Positions 51,469 through 63,100 of a stretch of DNA of 64,000 nucleotides are shown piece after piece. The position numbers were made by a program, and so were the translations under genes. The DNA lies in the NCBI RefSeq assembly GCF_015706575.1, contig NW_024037070.1, positions 9,021,598-9,085,597 on the forward strand, written 5' to 3'. Each line of letters starts with the position of its first letter. Positions within the stretch are counted from its first letter, which is position 1. This DNA comes from Patiria miniata. Taxonomy: Eukaryota; Echinodermata; Asteroidea; Valvatida; Asterinidae. Under the pieces are notes generated by a model. The model was not told the DNA's origin and did not search any database. It was given only the letters and a program-made list of their open reading frames with translations.

Positions 51469-52291
51469 CCTGTTCTATTGCGTCGCGTACTTTATTTAAA
51501 AAGGCACTTCTGTGGTACTTCTAGTAGTGAAATAAAATGACAAAGTTATATCTGAAAAATCGTGTGTGTACGTGTAAACACGGTAAGATTAAAATAGCAC
51601 ATACCTTGCATACGTCCTATCCCAGACTGGCCCCGCAGCCAAGTTGATTGAGTGTCATCTGTCTGAATGCGTTATATGGAAAAAGACGTCTGGGTTATTC
51701 TTAGTCTAGTTCCCAAACGAACTTTGTTCGATTTTCATGGGTTTGTAGAACGGTAACCATACTTAAAGAGCAATCCAAACAACAACATTTCAGTCATCAG
51801 TTCGCAAACGCACCTTAGCTTGGACTTGGAGGAAAGACGGTTCGGCAACTGAGTTATACTTCCTGTCTATGCAGGAATCATTCTATTTTCTCCCCGCAGT
51901 ACGTGTTTGTCATATCATTCAGACATTCATTATATTCGACCAAATAGCATGAATTTTTGAGCTGTTCTTGACAGCACTTGCTTACCCATGATTTTACGTT
52001 TTGTTGTTTACTTTGTATAAATTATGAATATGATTATGGGTGTTTTTTTTTTTGCAGAAGTGCATTATTATTTGTACCTTAGCAGCTGATATTCACTGAT
52101 AGTGTTCTAAACCTAATCCCCTACCACTACCATAATTTCCCCTCCCACCCACTTTCCCAATTCAGGGTTGGGTGTACTTCTAGAATTAGAAGGCACCTCT
52201 CGTGAAAGGAGCCTTTCTCAAAGTAGGTTTTGTGTTGAAGGCTAAAAGTTAAAATAAAAAAATGCTATCAGTGTCGCCTTTTTTCTTGCAG
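51469..52291. promoter_or_regulatory. Divergent promoter region, TCF25 and F-box gene
   Basis: The two start codons point away from each other and are 840 bases apart. The F-box leader contains an intron acceptor (TTTTTTCTTGCAG at 52279-52291), so its first exon must be untranslated and lie in this gap or overlap it. No TATA box is evident. Housekeeping genes arranged like this often share a bidirectional promoter. Confidence 0.5.
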
Positions 52292-52307
52292 GGTCAGTAC
52301 AATCTCA

Positions 52308-53462
52308 ATGTCAGCAAATAACAAGAAAATGTTTCGGAGAGAACGGAGAGGCTTTAAGAGCAAAGTGTTACTGACAATGAGGCGACGGAAATTCCTCGGC
52401 CAAAGAGATCAGAAGCAAGACGACATTTTCCCCTTTGGAGAGCTCCCAAATGAATGCAAAGTGAAAATCCTCGCCTATCTGACGGACAAGGAAAAATGTA
52501 CTGCCGCCCTAGTTTGTACATCATGGACAGACTTGATACGGACTCCGTGCCTTTGGACCAAGGCAGATTTTGTAGAACTGCTCTACCATCAGAAGAGCAG
52601 GCACATTCCAATTCCATCGCCAGCCCTGGAGTGCCAAGTCCTGAAGGAGAAGGTCAAGAACTTTGTGTTCCATCTGGTGTCCCGACAAGCCCTACTTCGT
52701 GAGCTCCTCTTTGAATTTGACCTGCATGAGGGTGATGAGATATGGTTGAAACTTCTGGTATACTTACTGCAGATGACACATGCCCAGGAACTGCACACAA
52801 TTCAGTGCAACTGGACTTACACCCCTCACATCCCCTGGTTCCTCAGCGGAGCCGCAGTGGATGCCAAGGAATCCCGAGTTACATCTTTCCACAAGCTCCT
52901 CATGATCTTACAAGAAAGCAGCCCAGGAATCCAGGGCTTCACAATGCCCTTTGATTGGTCACCATGCTCCATCAGCCTACTCTGCCGATTCAAAAGCATC
53001 ACAACCCTGGAGTTGTCCAAGTACTGGGTCTTCCACGGCCTTCCCCAAAGGCTGTTGAACAGGCTTCTCCAAGAGCTCCCAAAGCTGAGGAGGTTCAAGT
53101 TGGAGGTTGCTGTACCCTTCAGGGACAGTGAGCTGTACCCTCAGTACACCATGTCATCAGAAACCCTGGAAGAACTGGACATCGCAGCCTGCTCAGGCTT
53201 CTTCCTCTGGAGTGTTACCTTACCGAACCTCAAACGCTTCTGTGATGCTAGGACAGCCTGGACTGGGCCCATCCTTCCAAGGAAGGCTCTGAAAATCCAA
53301 TGTCTGTATAACGTCGTGAGGAATGGTGCTCCTAAACTCAACATCTTCAACACTAGTCCTCTTAGAGAAGGTTGGAGGGAGAGTTGCCCCAGTGAACTGG
53401 AGGATGTTCTTCGTGCAACTTGCTACTGTGAACGCCATAAAAGCAGCCCTCTCATATTCTAG
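52308..53462 (+). CDS. F-box protein with leucine-rich C-terminal region
   Basis: A 384-residue protein in a single coding exon. An F-box is visible at about residues 42-88 (PFGELPNECKVKILAYL, then ALVCTSWTDLIRTPCLW), the surface that binds Skp1 in SCF ubiquitin ligases. The N-terminus is basic (RRERRGFKSK, MRRRKF). The rest has leucine-rich-repeat-like segments (ITTLELSKYWVF, LPKLRRFKLEVAV, ETLEELDIAAC, TLPNLKRF), the likely substrate-binding part. This start was chosen because it is the first ATG after the leader acceptor at 52291. I cannot assign it to a named FBXO or FBXL family. Codon use and the protein-like substitution pattern are normal, and it is intact. Confidence 0.9.
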   Translation: MSANNKKMFRRERRGFKSKVLLTMRRRKFLGQRDQKQDDIFPFGELPNECKVKILAYLTDKEKCTAALVCTSWTDLIRTPCLWTKADFVELLYHQKSRHIPIPSPALECQVLKEKVKNFVFHLVSRQALLRELLFEFDLHEGDEIWLKLLVYLLQMTHAQELHTIQCNWTYTPHIPWFLSGAAVDAKESRVTSFHKLLMILQESSPGIQGFTMPFDWSPCSISLLCRFKSITTLELSKYWVFHGLPQRLLNRLLQELPKLRRFKLEVAVPFRDSELYPQYTMSSETLEELDIAACSGFFLWSVTLPNLKRFCDARTAWTGPILPRKALKIQCLYNVVRNGAPKLNIFNTSPLREGWRESCPSELEDVLRATCYCERHKSSPLIF

Positions 53463-54410
53463 TTTTAAAATGGCATCACTCTGAGAGAAATAAGGAAATT
53501 GTGTCCATGCAGACAACAGTGAGATATTCACACTGCCACCGACAAATTTTCTCACTTTAAAGTTGACATCCTGCATTAGTTTTGGCCTACAGTTTATCAA
53601 ACAGGTGTCATTGTTAATATATGCACAACCACAATCACGTTATTGCATTTCGGAATTGTCATGAGTAACAACTATTGTTCCTGTTATGCGCAGGGGAAAA
53701 CTGAACAAACTAATCATGTGCATCCAAAAGGGTAAAACTTTCTAAGTCCTTATCACTCAATGTAATTGACAATGTCTACAGGGTTGTTTTCTGTATTGAG
53801 AAACACTTAAAATGATGATCGTGTGTCACTCAGTGGGCATATTTTTTAATGGCTTTCCAGGGTCAGTAAGCTCTATTGGCATATAAGGTTTAAAAGTGAT
53901 AAAATATAAAAGTGGATGTAATACACAGAGGGACATTTTTTTATTTAATGCATTTTTTTTAACTTGGAAGTTGATGTGAGATTGCTGCCACTCTTTCCCC
54001 AACTACTTGATATTTTAATTTACATAACATGGGATGGGGAACATTTTATACAGGTTACAGAAGGGCATTTCAATCTATTGGATGTATTTTGAACATGTAG
54101 TTGATGTCAGGCTGAGACTCCCACCAACCTGTGCATATATTTTGTACTTAATATAATATATCTGTGGTCTGTTAAATATTATTAGACATGTTATATACCT
54201 CTTTACAAATCCCCATGCATATTATTTGAACAGACAGAAGTACTGAGTAGGTTTTAATGTAGATCAAGAATTTTAAGTAGGTGTATATAACGCTGCAAGC
54301 AACTTATCGATATACTCTCAGATGTTCATATTCCTGCTGTAAGTCAAAAGAACTTCTGTACTTCTCCTGTGTGTAAATGTTAAACCCTGTATATGTTAAA
54401 CTGTGCTGTA

Positions 54411-54416
54411 AATAAA
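54411..54416 (+). terminator. Probable polyadenylation signal of the F-box gene
   Basis: AATAAA lies about 950 bases after the F-box stop codon, preceded by TGTGCTGTA and followed by AT-rich and then T/GT-rich sequence (TTTGTTTGGCTG). The 3' UTR up to here contains no other gene signature. Confidence 0.6.
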
Positions 54417-55359
54417 ATTTTAAAACCTACTTCTTTGTTTGGCTGTTTTGTTATTGTATTGTTATTCGAAGACACTTGTTGGCACACTGAGTTACAAGTC
54501 AGAGAAAATGTAATCTTTGTTGGTGTTTATGAAATATGTCCCAAATATTGCACAACTTCCAAACATTTCAGCTTTATTCAACTACATGTACTAAGGTCAA
54601 ATAAAAAAAAAAAAGTTTTGTTTATTGTCCCCGCCCGCATCCTTTTACCTGCCGCCATCAATTTATTGTATTTTCTATTTTTTTTCTTTCTTCTTTTCGC
54701 TTTGATCAATGGCAAAATCTGGCCTATTTACTTATATTTTCACAATCACACAAACATCTTGCATCGTAATATTTGTTTCCAACATGAATGAGTAGCCATT
54801 TGAGGTTATAAAGCAAGTCTTAGAAAAGTGATGGTAATTTTTAGAAAAGTAAGCATCCATCGTCTTGGAAAAGTCTCATAAAAGTGGTGGATGTTTTAAA
54901 AACAGACCATCAGTCATGTATCTGTCATTGGCCAAAAGAAAAAAGTGCCCACATCATCCTAGTATTTATTTGGCCAAATCTTCCCTAAACCCCCCCCCCC
55001 CCCCCACCCCACCCCACCCCAATTTGATAATGCCAAATAAACATGAGGAAATTATTGTGTATTCAGACTGATCAAACATTAAATGATAACGGTTTGGGTT
55101 TTTTTAACATCAAGGTACCTATCGCGACACCCCCCCCCCCCCGCCGCTTACCCCAGCAGCCCCGCCCATCCACTGTCACCCAAAACACAATGTGATTCAA
55201 AATTCATCACTCTCGTCCCCAGATATACTACCGTTTATGCTTTTCTTGCAAAACGAGACATACACCCCTGGGAACAAATTCGCGGAAAAAGCTGGTATCC
55301 GGCACCCTTTGGTTTTATAACACCGACATATAGCTGATGGGCACCAGTGATATAATCTA

Positions 55360-55454
55360 ACAAAATGGCGTCCAATCGTCGCCGTTTCTTGGAAATTGTC
55401 CGTTGATTTTTCATCAATCGATCTACTTTGCACTGAAAGTGGTTGATTTTTGAG
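55360..55454 (+). promoter_or_regulatory. Possible PCIF1 start region (YY1-like motif and leader exon)
   Basis: CAAAATGGCGTCC matches the AAnATGGCG motif that often sits just inside transcription starts of housekeeping genes. About 80 bases later, TTTTTGAG followed by GTAAAA could be a 5' splice site joining the acceptor at 57184. If so, the 702-base mobile element is inside the first PCIF1 intron. This is inference from motifs only. Confidence 0.3.
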
Positions 55455-55798
55455 GTAAAAAATATTATCAACATTCGTTATAGATCAGTATTGTATGTGA
55501 TTTGTTCAATAAATTGGTGCTTTGAAAGAGAATTATGTGTTTTAAATTGTTTGATTTTGTTGTTTTCAATATCGTAACTGGTTAATGGGATTCTTCGGTA
55601 ATCGGGCCACTAGCATTGAGGCCCCCTACCGCTACAATCGCCTGTGAATTTAAGGGCCTTCTGTCGTTTTACTCCATAGGAGGGTGTATTTATCGCTTCA
55701 AAATGACTTCTGCAACATCGGACAGTCTTTCTTTTAAGTTTAAAAACCCTATTTTTGTAATTTTGAACATCAGATTCAGAGTCGGACATGTTTTGTCA

Positions 55799-56500
55799 TA
55801 GACCCGTGAACGTGGCTATATACATAGCCACGCTTCAGTCTATAGTAAAAAGACTCTATTGCGATCCGCGGTTACAAAGATGGAGTGACCGTTCTAGCCG
55901 AATTTCGGCTACATTTGACAGAATATTTGCATACAAAAATGAGTTGTACAGAAAATCAGCAGAATTTTTTTTCGGCAGAATTATGAAGATGAAGGAAAAA
56001 TGAAAAAGATTAGAGAAATATGGCACATTTGGTTTGAAAAACCTTCATTTATTGAAAGATCCCTGAAACAAACCCTTGCACAATGGACCAGCAATTATAC
56101 TGGGTAATATGACAGACTTTCGAAGTGGATTTAGCAGAAATATATATGGTATTACGGTCAGCCTGCCATGTAAGACGGTTAGTCTGGTACCCACTCGTGA
56201 TACTCCAACCGTTTTACGCATGCGGAACTCGGGGTACCAGAGTGTCATGCCTGTCTTAGATTTCTGATCATTTTGAAACATTCGTTGTGACAAAGTTGTG
56301 CCGTATTTTACATCAAATTTCTTGGCAATGACAGATCCAACACTCGCGTATATTCACAGGAAGCCCAACAAGTAAGTGATTCACCCATGGGCGAAATTAT
56401 ACATGGTCATATGTAGCGGATCAAAAGATAGAATGCTTTCGCTTGTATTTACCCGAGGGAAGCGCGTGGCGTTGTATACAACGCCACGTTCACGGGTCTA
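55799..56500. mobile_element. 702-base element with terminal inverted repeats and 9-base target duplication
   Basis: The left end TAGACCCGTGAACGTGGC (55799-55816) and the right end GCCACGTTCACGGGTCTA (56483-56500) are perfect 18-base inverted repeats. GTTTTGTCA lies directly outside both ends (55790-55798 and 56501-56509), a perfect 9-base duplication of the target. Just inside each end is a hairpin: TGGCTATATACATAGCCA on the left and GGCGTTGTATACAACGCC on the right. There is no transposase frame, so it is non-autonomous. A 9-base duplication fits Mutator-like elements, but I cannot name the superfamily. Confidence 0.92.
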
Positions 56501-57186
56501 GTTTTGTCAGAGTCACGTCAGACAGTCAGAAGCCAGACTGAGATTGAGAAGACAGAACATGTCATTCAATTTGTTTTGGTCATTTTGTTGACTGGCAGAC
56601 GTGCAGACTGGTTCTGGTTGAACTACATTTTCCTTCCCATTCCTTTCCATTTGCCACAGATTCATTGACTCCAACATGTCCAACATTTAATTGCAGAGTA
56701 TACATTTTTGTTTACGTCGTGGGCGTGGCTATTGTTACGGCAGCTGTCATGGCATAACACAACTTTCAACTGCTATCATTTACAGAGCTGTGTGGTTCCC
56801 TGAAAATTGCGTTAGGGCTGCCGTAAACGACAAATGAACGATAGCCACTTTACAAAATAAGATAGATGATCACTGCAAAAGAGCATGCACCATGAATGTA
56901 TACACAAAACCGCATTGCCCTTGATTCGCATGGCATTAACTGGAAAATGCATTAATAGTTAAAATTACCAAAATATAGGGTCATTAGATTTAAAGAAGAC
57001 TCAGTATGTTTGCAGAAGTCATTTGCAATAACACCAATGATATGATTGGGTTTTATAAGAAATTGGCTTTAACTCTTCTACTTTGACTATTTTTTATTAC
57101 AGTGCTTGGACATGTGTACTCAAAAATATCAACAAACACTATAAAGTGTAAAATTCTGGTTGCGGCATTGCTTTCCTTTTGCAGTC

Positions 57187-60100
57187 ATGGAAAGTAACCA
57201 GCACCAGACGCCGCCCAATAGCAAGAAGGGCACGGCCCCGCTGCACGCCTCGGCAGCCTCGCCTCAGGCTGGCCAGGCGGTGCCCAACCCCATCCTGCAA
57301 CAGCCTAAGACCCCTATCCCGCAGAGTCCAGCTCCTGCCAACCATTCTCACCGGCACGGCTCCGCCATGTCAACTCCCTCGCCTCAGATGCCACAGAGCC
57401 CCGATCCCGTCCATGATCTACCAGCTGAGCTCCTGGAGGCCGGCTGGCGGCAGTTTTGGAGCAAGCGGGAGGGACGGAACTACTACTTCAACAAGTTCAC
57501 GCAGAATTCGTTGTGGGAGATGCCTACGATAGACAGAGGAGCATCAAGGGTGAGCAAAATTAAATGCTCAGTTGTAGTGAAACAGTCAAATCTGGGACAA
57601 CCCTTGGAAGGTTTTATCTTTATCCATTGGGGTCCTGTCATAGCAGATGAAGAAGGAAATTACAGCAGAAATGGGAGAAATACCTTTGAATGACGATCCA
57701 CAAATTTAAGTAGGTAGTGGTCAGCATTAATTTTCTTGAATTTTCTTTGACTTTCTACAGCATGATCCGCTGGGTATCCAGACAGACCACCGACCAGCCC
57801 ACCCACACCCACAACCACATCCCAACTTACCCTCCCCATTGGGAATGATGCCAAGGAGACACTCGCTAGAAGAATCTCCCGTCAGCCCAACCATCAAAAT
57901 GGCTGACCTTAAAGGGTAAGTGACAACCAACAGACACAACTAATGCCATTTAATCAAATTCCCTGAGCATTTTTTTGTGAAGAAGTTTCAGAAATCTAAA
58001 ATCAATACTGAGCAATACGACTTATAACACACTCTTCATACCTAAAGTTAGGGCATCAAGCCCCATGTGTAATGTAATACGCTTTCCTGTTCTGAATCCA
58101 TCAAAATAATGTAGTGGACCCTTTCTGTCTGTCAATCAAACTGCACGTTGACCAATTAGATCCCAGCTTTTGGTCAGGTGATCATAGTAACTCAGTCACA
58201 TGTACTGTTAAATAGTCCTTTTGTACTCAAACCAAAGGTGGGCGGGGCTTATGAATAAATCTTGCATGCCAGGTGTCATATTTTGGCCAAGTTAGGATAC
58301 TGGAAATTAATTTGAACATTAAACTCAAAAATATTTGTAACTGGGTCTTAGTGCGAAACGTGAACTAAAACTCCTAGATTTTTAATATCAGAAGTTTAAG
58401 TTTTTGTCTCTTTTTTTTCTCTGCAGTCCATTCTGGGATTTTACAGTGAACACCAATGCCATGATGTTTGAGAGATACCCAAGCAGGCTACCACCGCCCC
58501 ACAATGACATCGAGCAGATGAGGGGGAACCTGGTCCAGAAACTGCGCTTCCAATACAATGAACTCTGCCAGCAACGAGAAGGTAAACTAATGTCTCATAA
58601 ACTCAGAAAGTACTCGGAACATTTCACATTGAATACCACTGGTTCAAAGCTTCAATGGGTGAAATTATTTATATGAAACATTTACTAATCATTTACCACA
58701 TTTGTCTGAACAAAGATTGTCCTATAAGTGCACTCTAAGTGCCTTTGTCGGCTCACAGTTTATTGAACTTGACCATTTGTGTCCTCTGCAGTGTTTCTTA
58801 TAGTCGGTTTAATTTTAGGGTCAGTGGTTCTGAGTTTGATCTCAAAACTACTGTTTCTGTCTCTCACTGGATATCTAAGACACTCCAACGTTTCTTATTT
58901 TCCATACCAGGAGTCAGTGCTCCGAGGGAGTCCTTCAACCGCTGGCTTCTGGAGAGAAAAGTCATTGACAAGGGAACGGATCCCATGTTGCCCAGCAAGT
59001 GCTCCCCAGAGGTCTCCCCCTCCATGAAGCGAGAGATTATGAGTGATATTCCCATCAGGTACAGCACACATCTGGGATTACTGTGATTTTATTACAAAAT
59101 GTTTTCATAAATTGGTGGTTTTTATAAATAGAAAGCTGTTTCTTCTCTGAGTGCTTCCCGTTTGCTATTTCCCAGGTTTGCATCATTGCAAATGTTGCTA
59201 GCATCGTATATATATATATGGCTTCTGACTAGCGCCCCTTGAACAAAGACATGGACTAAATTGGGAACCGCCAACATAGGGCGGGATAGCTCAGTTGGTA
59301 GAGCACTGGAACGGCAATCCAGAGGTAGCAGGTTCAAACCCTACTCAAGTCAATTTCTTTGTTCAACGTTAAAATAAAAAAATCACTCAGTTGGCATTAA
59401 CCCAAATTAATAGCCATGCAGAAAATTCCAGAAACTTGCTTATTCCAAAGGTAATAAAGGGGTGAAGATTGGGGTCATTTGCAACTAAGTGCCTTTAAGG
59501 ACAAACACACCCATGTCTGTGATCCACTCCACATTCTGCTGATGTTGCAAGCTTCTTAAGACAATGAAACCATCCCCTTATGCCAACAGGTTACACAGAC
59601 CCAAGGTGTTTTCGGAAGCCAAGAAGTTGCTTTACAACTATGCAGAGGCTGCCAAGAAGTTGATAGAGTCCAGGTAAGCCAAGAGAATATACAAACCTGG
59701 AGCTAAGTTTTTCATAATGTGGTCATCAAGTGGTTAAGTATATCTAAAGATGGTTAATATGGCTTGTCTGGCCAGTGCTTATCTCTGCTTGGCTTGGCCT
59801 TGAAACAAGTTAGAATATTTTAAATCCCCACGGATGGGTTGTATCTCCATCACAGATTATTCCCACGATTATGCCGGTGCCTTTTTATATCTCAGGGTGG
59901 GGAGAGGCTAGCAAAGTGAAGTAGTATGCCCAAGGACACAACATATCCCAGGCTGCTGGATTTGAACCCCTGACCCTCTGATCACGATTTTTGTTTCAAA
60001 ATCTAGACCACCTTTTAAATGTAGCAATGCATGGACTAACCAGTGGCAATGGCAGCCTTGCCACTCGAGTGTCCTTCAATACTGGCTCTTTTCACCGTTG

Positions 60101-63100
60101 AGGAGGTACTTGCACACTGTTTCGATTAGAATACAACCCATGTCTTACTGTTCCAAGTGCTTCAGTTTGAGACAGTGATCATTTTGTGTTCTCTATTAAA
60201 GGAAAGCCACACCGGAGAGTCGTAAGATCATCAAATGGAACGTAGACGAGATGTTCCGATGGCTGAGGACAGGACAAAGCTGTACCATCGATGAATTCAT
60301 GGTAAGCTCAAAGATGCCGTCCCCATGTCTCCTAACATTTTCAGTTTGTATGTTGTATTTAACCTCCCCAAAATCCCAACTTCTCCTTTTTTTTTAATGT
60401 CTGCTTCCCTCTTTAAAAGCTTTTATGTGGGTTGCTTTGCCCTCTTAAGCACAAAAAAATCCTCCTGAATTTTTGTCGCAAGCATTGACAACTTGAGTGA
60501 ATTCTGACCCAATAGCTTGACAGACTCCAAAGTAAGTCCCAAAAAGGCTTTGTTTTGCAAGTATAGCTATTTGTGCGGATGTTGTTATGCCATTCAAAGG
60601 GCAAATAGTGGAATATCTTAATTCTGATAACTATTCCTAACTATGGGAATATTTTTGGGGGTTCTCGCTGACAGAAACGTCTTGCCCACCTGAAGGAGCA
60701 ATGCGGACCGCATCTGAGCGCAGCAGTCCAGTCCTCAGTGGAAGGCATCTGTACCAAGATGTACCATATGTCTTGTGAGATTGTCAAGAAGCTACGAGAC
60801 AGACACTGGGAAGTGCTCAAGGAACACCAGATTGAAGGTCAGATGAGACCTAAGACGTATCCATATCTCGTTTCTAGAGTTGTCGTGTAGGTTTTCAACA
60901 ATGACAACTACATGTGAATATGCTGACAATGTACATAGCCGTAGTTTTGGATGCCCATTCTAGACACAGCTTAATGGCTAACACAAGAATTAATTACAAG
61001 TAAAAATCACACCAGGCATGCAGTTTTTTCTCGTATAAAATCTTGTAAAGCTTGGAATTTCCTACTTTTTGTTAAACCTTGAGTTACCACCTGTTAAATT
61101 TCTCCCCTTACAGAGCCGGCTCCTTTCACGAGGCCACCTCAAGACAAGAAGATGCCGTGTTACTCCGTCTACGCCATCGTGCCAAGCCCCAGGCTACCCA
61201 CGGTGGACATCCATGAGGAAGGAGCAACGACGTGCATTCGCTATAATGGAGAAATGATGAAGATCAATACAGCCCATCTCAAAAAACTGGTAATAAATAA
61301 AATAACCCATTGATGGATGCATGTTGTCTCATCTCATAAAGCCGTTGCAGAAATTATTCCAAAGATTTGAATTCAGTTTGATGTTTGAGATAGTCAGGAG
61401 TGTCTACACGTGCAAGATGTCAAAGATTGACTGTGAACAGTGTAAAGGGATGGATGAAGTGCAAATGTGTTCTCAATATTGCTGTTTCTCCTTATCCTAT
61501 TCAGGAATTACTGTACAGACTGCACATTAATGACGACAGACTCCGATATAACTTCTTGCCAAGGGTTTGGTGCCTGCTCCGTAGATATCAGGTAGACCAT
61601 AAACCCTTTCCATGTTTGATGTTTTTTTTTAAATTTGATTTAATAATAATGAATGCACAAGATGTCTACCATCCTAGTGGAACAGAAGCACACACATCAA
61701 CCACGGCTGCATTTCAAAGGATTTATTGCAAAGATAACTTCACGTTTCTCCAGAAAGTTGTACCTACAGAAAGTAATCATCAACAACTTTTTTTTTTCAC
61801 AGTTGTTAAAAATATCTTGTGGACTTTGGGTGTGTTTTTTTTTCTCGAAATTTTAAACGCGGTTTAAATCAAAGATCATGAGGAAAATATCCCACCTTTG
61901 AACCGTTACCAGAATCCATAAAATTATATATAATTGAATCTAATTTCCTTGACCTTTTGACCCCCACTTGACCCTTTGACCCCAGACCTTATTTGGAGTC
62001 GGCCAGTACGAAGGTCACGGCCTCCAGGGGGCGCTGCCCGTCAACGTCTTCAAGTCACTGCACGACAACTTTGGCGTAACCTTTGAGTGTTTTGCCTCGC
62101 CGCTCAACTGCTACTTTAAGCAGTTCTGCTCAGCGTTTGCAGACACGGACTGCTACTTTGGCTCAAGAGGGTAGGTACCCAGACTCATTTGAAGTCGTTA
62201 TCTGTTGTGTCGCAACCACCGATTTGCTTTTGAAGCCAAAGGGAACCAGGCTTATTTCTGTAGCCGCATTGTTGATTTGTGAGGAAATCTAATGTGCTGG
62301 CTGTTTCGCAGTTAGTTGTAGGTTTCTATTATGTGTCAAATATTGTTCTGCATGTACATGTAAACATGGTGTGCATATTTGGAATTTTGGTTTTACATTT
62401 TTTAAGCATTTTTAGGAATCACAAAATCTGGGGTGTTAAAGCCACAAGAAAGAAGATACCCCAGAAGTAAAGTCAACCATTTTATGTACACAGCATCACT
62501 CATTGCTGCCAGTGTTGTAGTCGAGTCTATCACAAATCCATTCATAAGTCCGCTCACAATGATCAGGGGCTGAAAAGTAACAAAGGAATGCCTTTGTCAG
62601 AGTTCATTTGAATATTTTGTAACTTGATTGGAGACTGGTGGCTTGTGATTGACTTGTGGGGACTTTGGAAGCATCTGTGATGGATTTAACAACATTGATG
62701 GCTAAACGTTTTTACAAACAACAGTTTTAAAAAAAGATGTAATTAATTATCCAGATTACTGTTTACTATGAAGAAAGTGTTATAAGTCTGCCAGCAGTGG
62801 TGGATTGAGCTGGAACATTATTTTCAATTCTTTTTCCCCGTTTCTACTTTTTCCTGTTGTAGTCCTGTGCTTGACTTCCACCCAGTCAGTGGGTCCTTTG
62901 AGGCCAATCCCCCCTTCGGTGAGGAACTCATGGAAGCCATGGTTGCCCACTTTGAGGTATATTTCCTTTTTCCAGTAACTCATTTTTTTTGCGATTAATA
63001 TTTCAAACTCCTCCAGAATCTTCCACAGTACCCAAACCTTTTGGAAATTCTTTGCACGTGTACTTAAAATGTCAAGGGCATAAATTCTCCTTAAAAGTAA

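Larger units (their letters stand above)
54417..57184. other. Intergenic region and PCIF1 leader
   Basis: This stretch holds two poly-C tracts (near 54990 and 55130), a complete terminal-inverted-repeat element at 55799-56500, and the presumed 5' end and first intron of PCIF1. The first PCIF1 coding exon opens with an acceptor (CCTTTTGCAG ending at 57184), so at least one untranslated exon lies upstream. No other coding sequence is recognisable. Confidence 0.6.

Noticed and set aside
57179..57532. 117-codon frame rich in arginine
   Set aside because: It is the +1 shifted reading of the first PCIF1 exon. The true frame carries the WW domain.
61400..61867. 155-codon frame over PCIF1 exon 9
   Set aside because: Only the part 61505-61591 is exon; the rest is the intron read through, with low-complexity phenylalanine runs.
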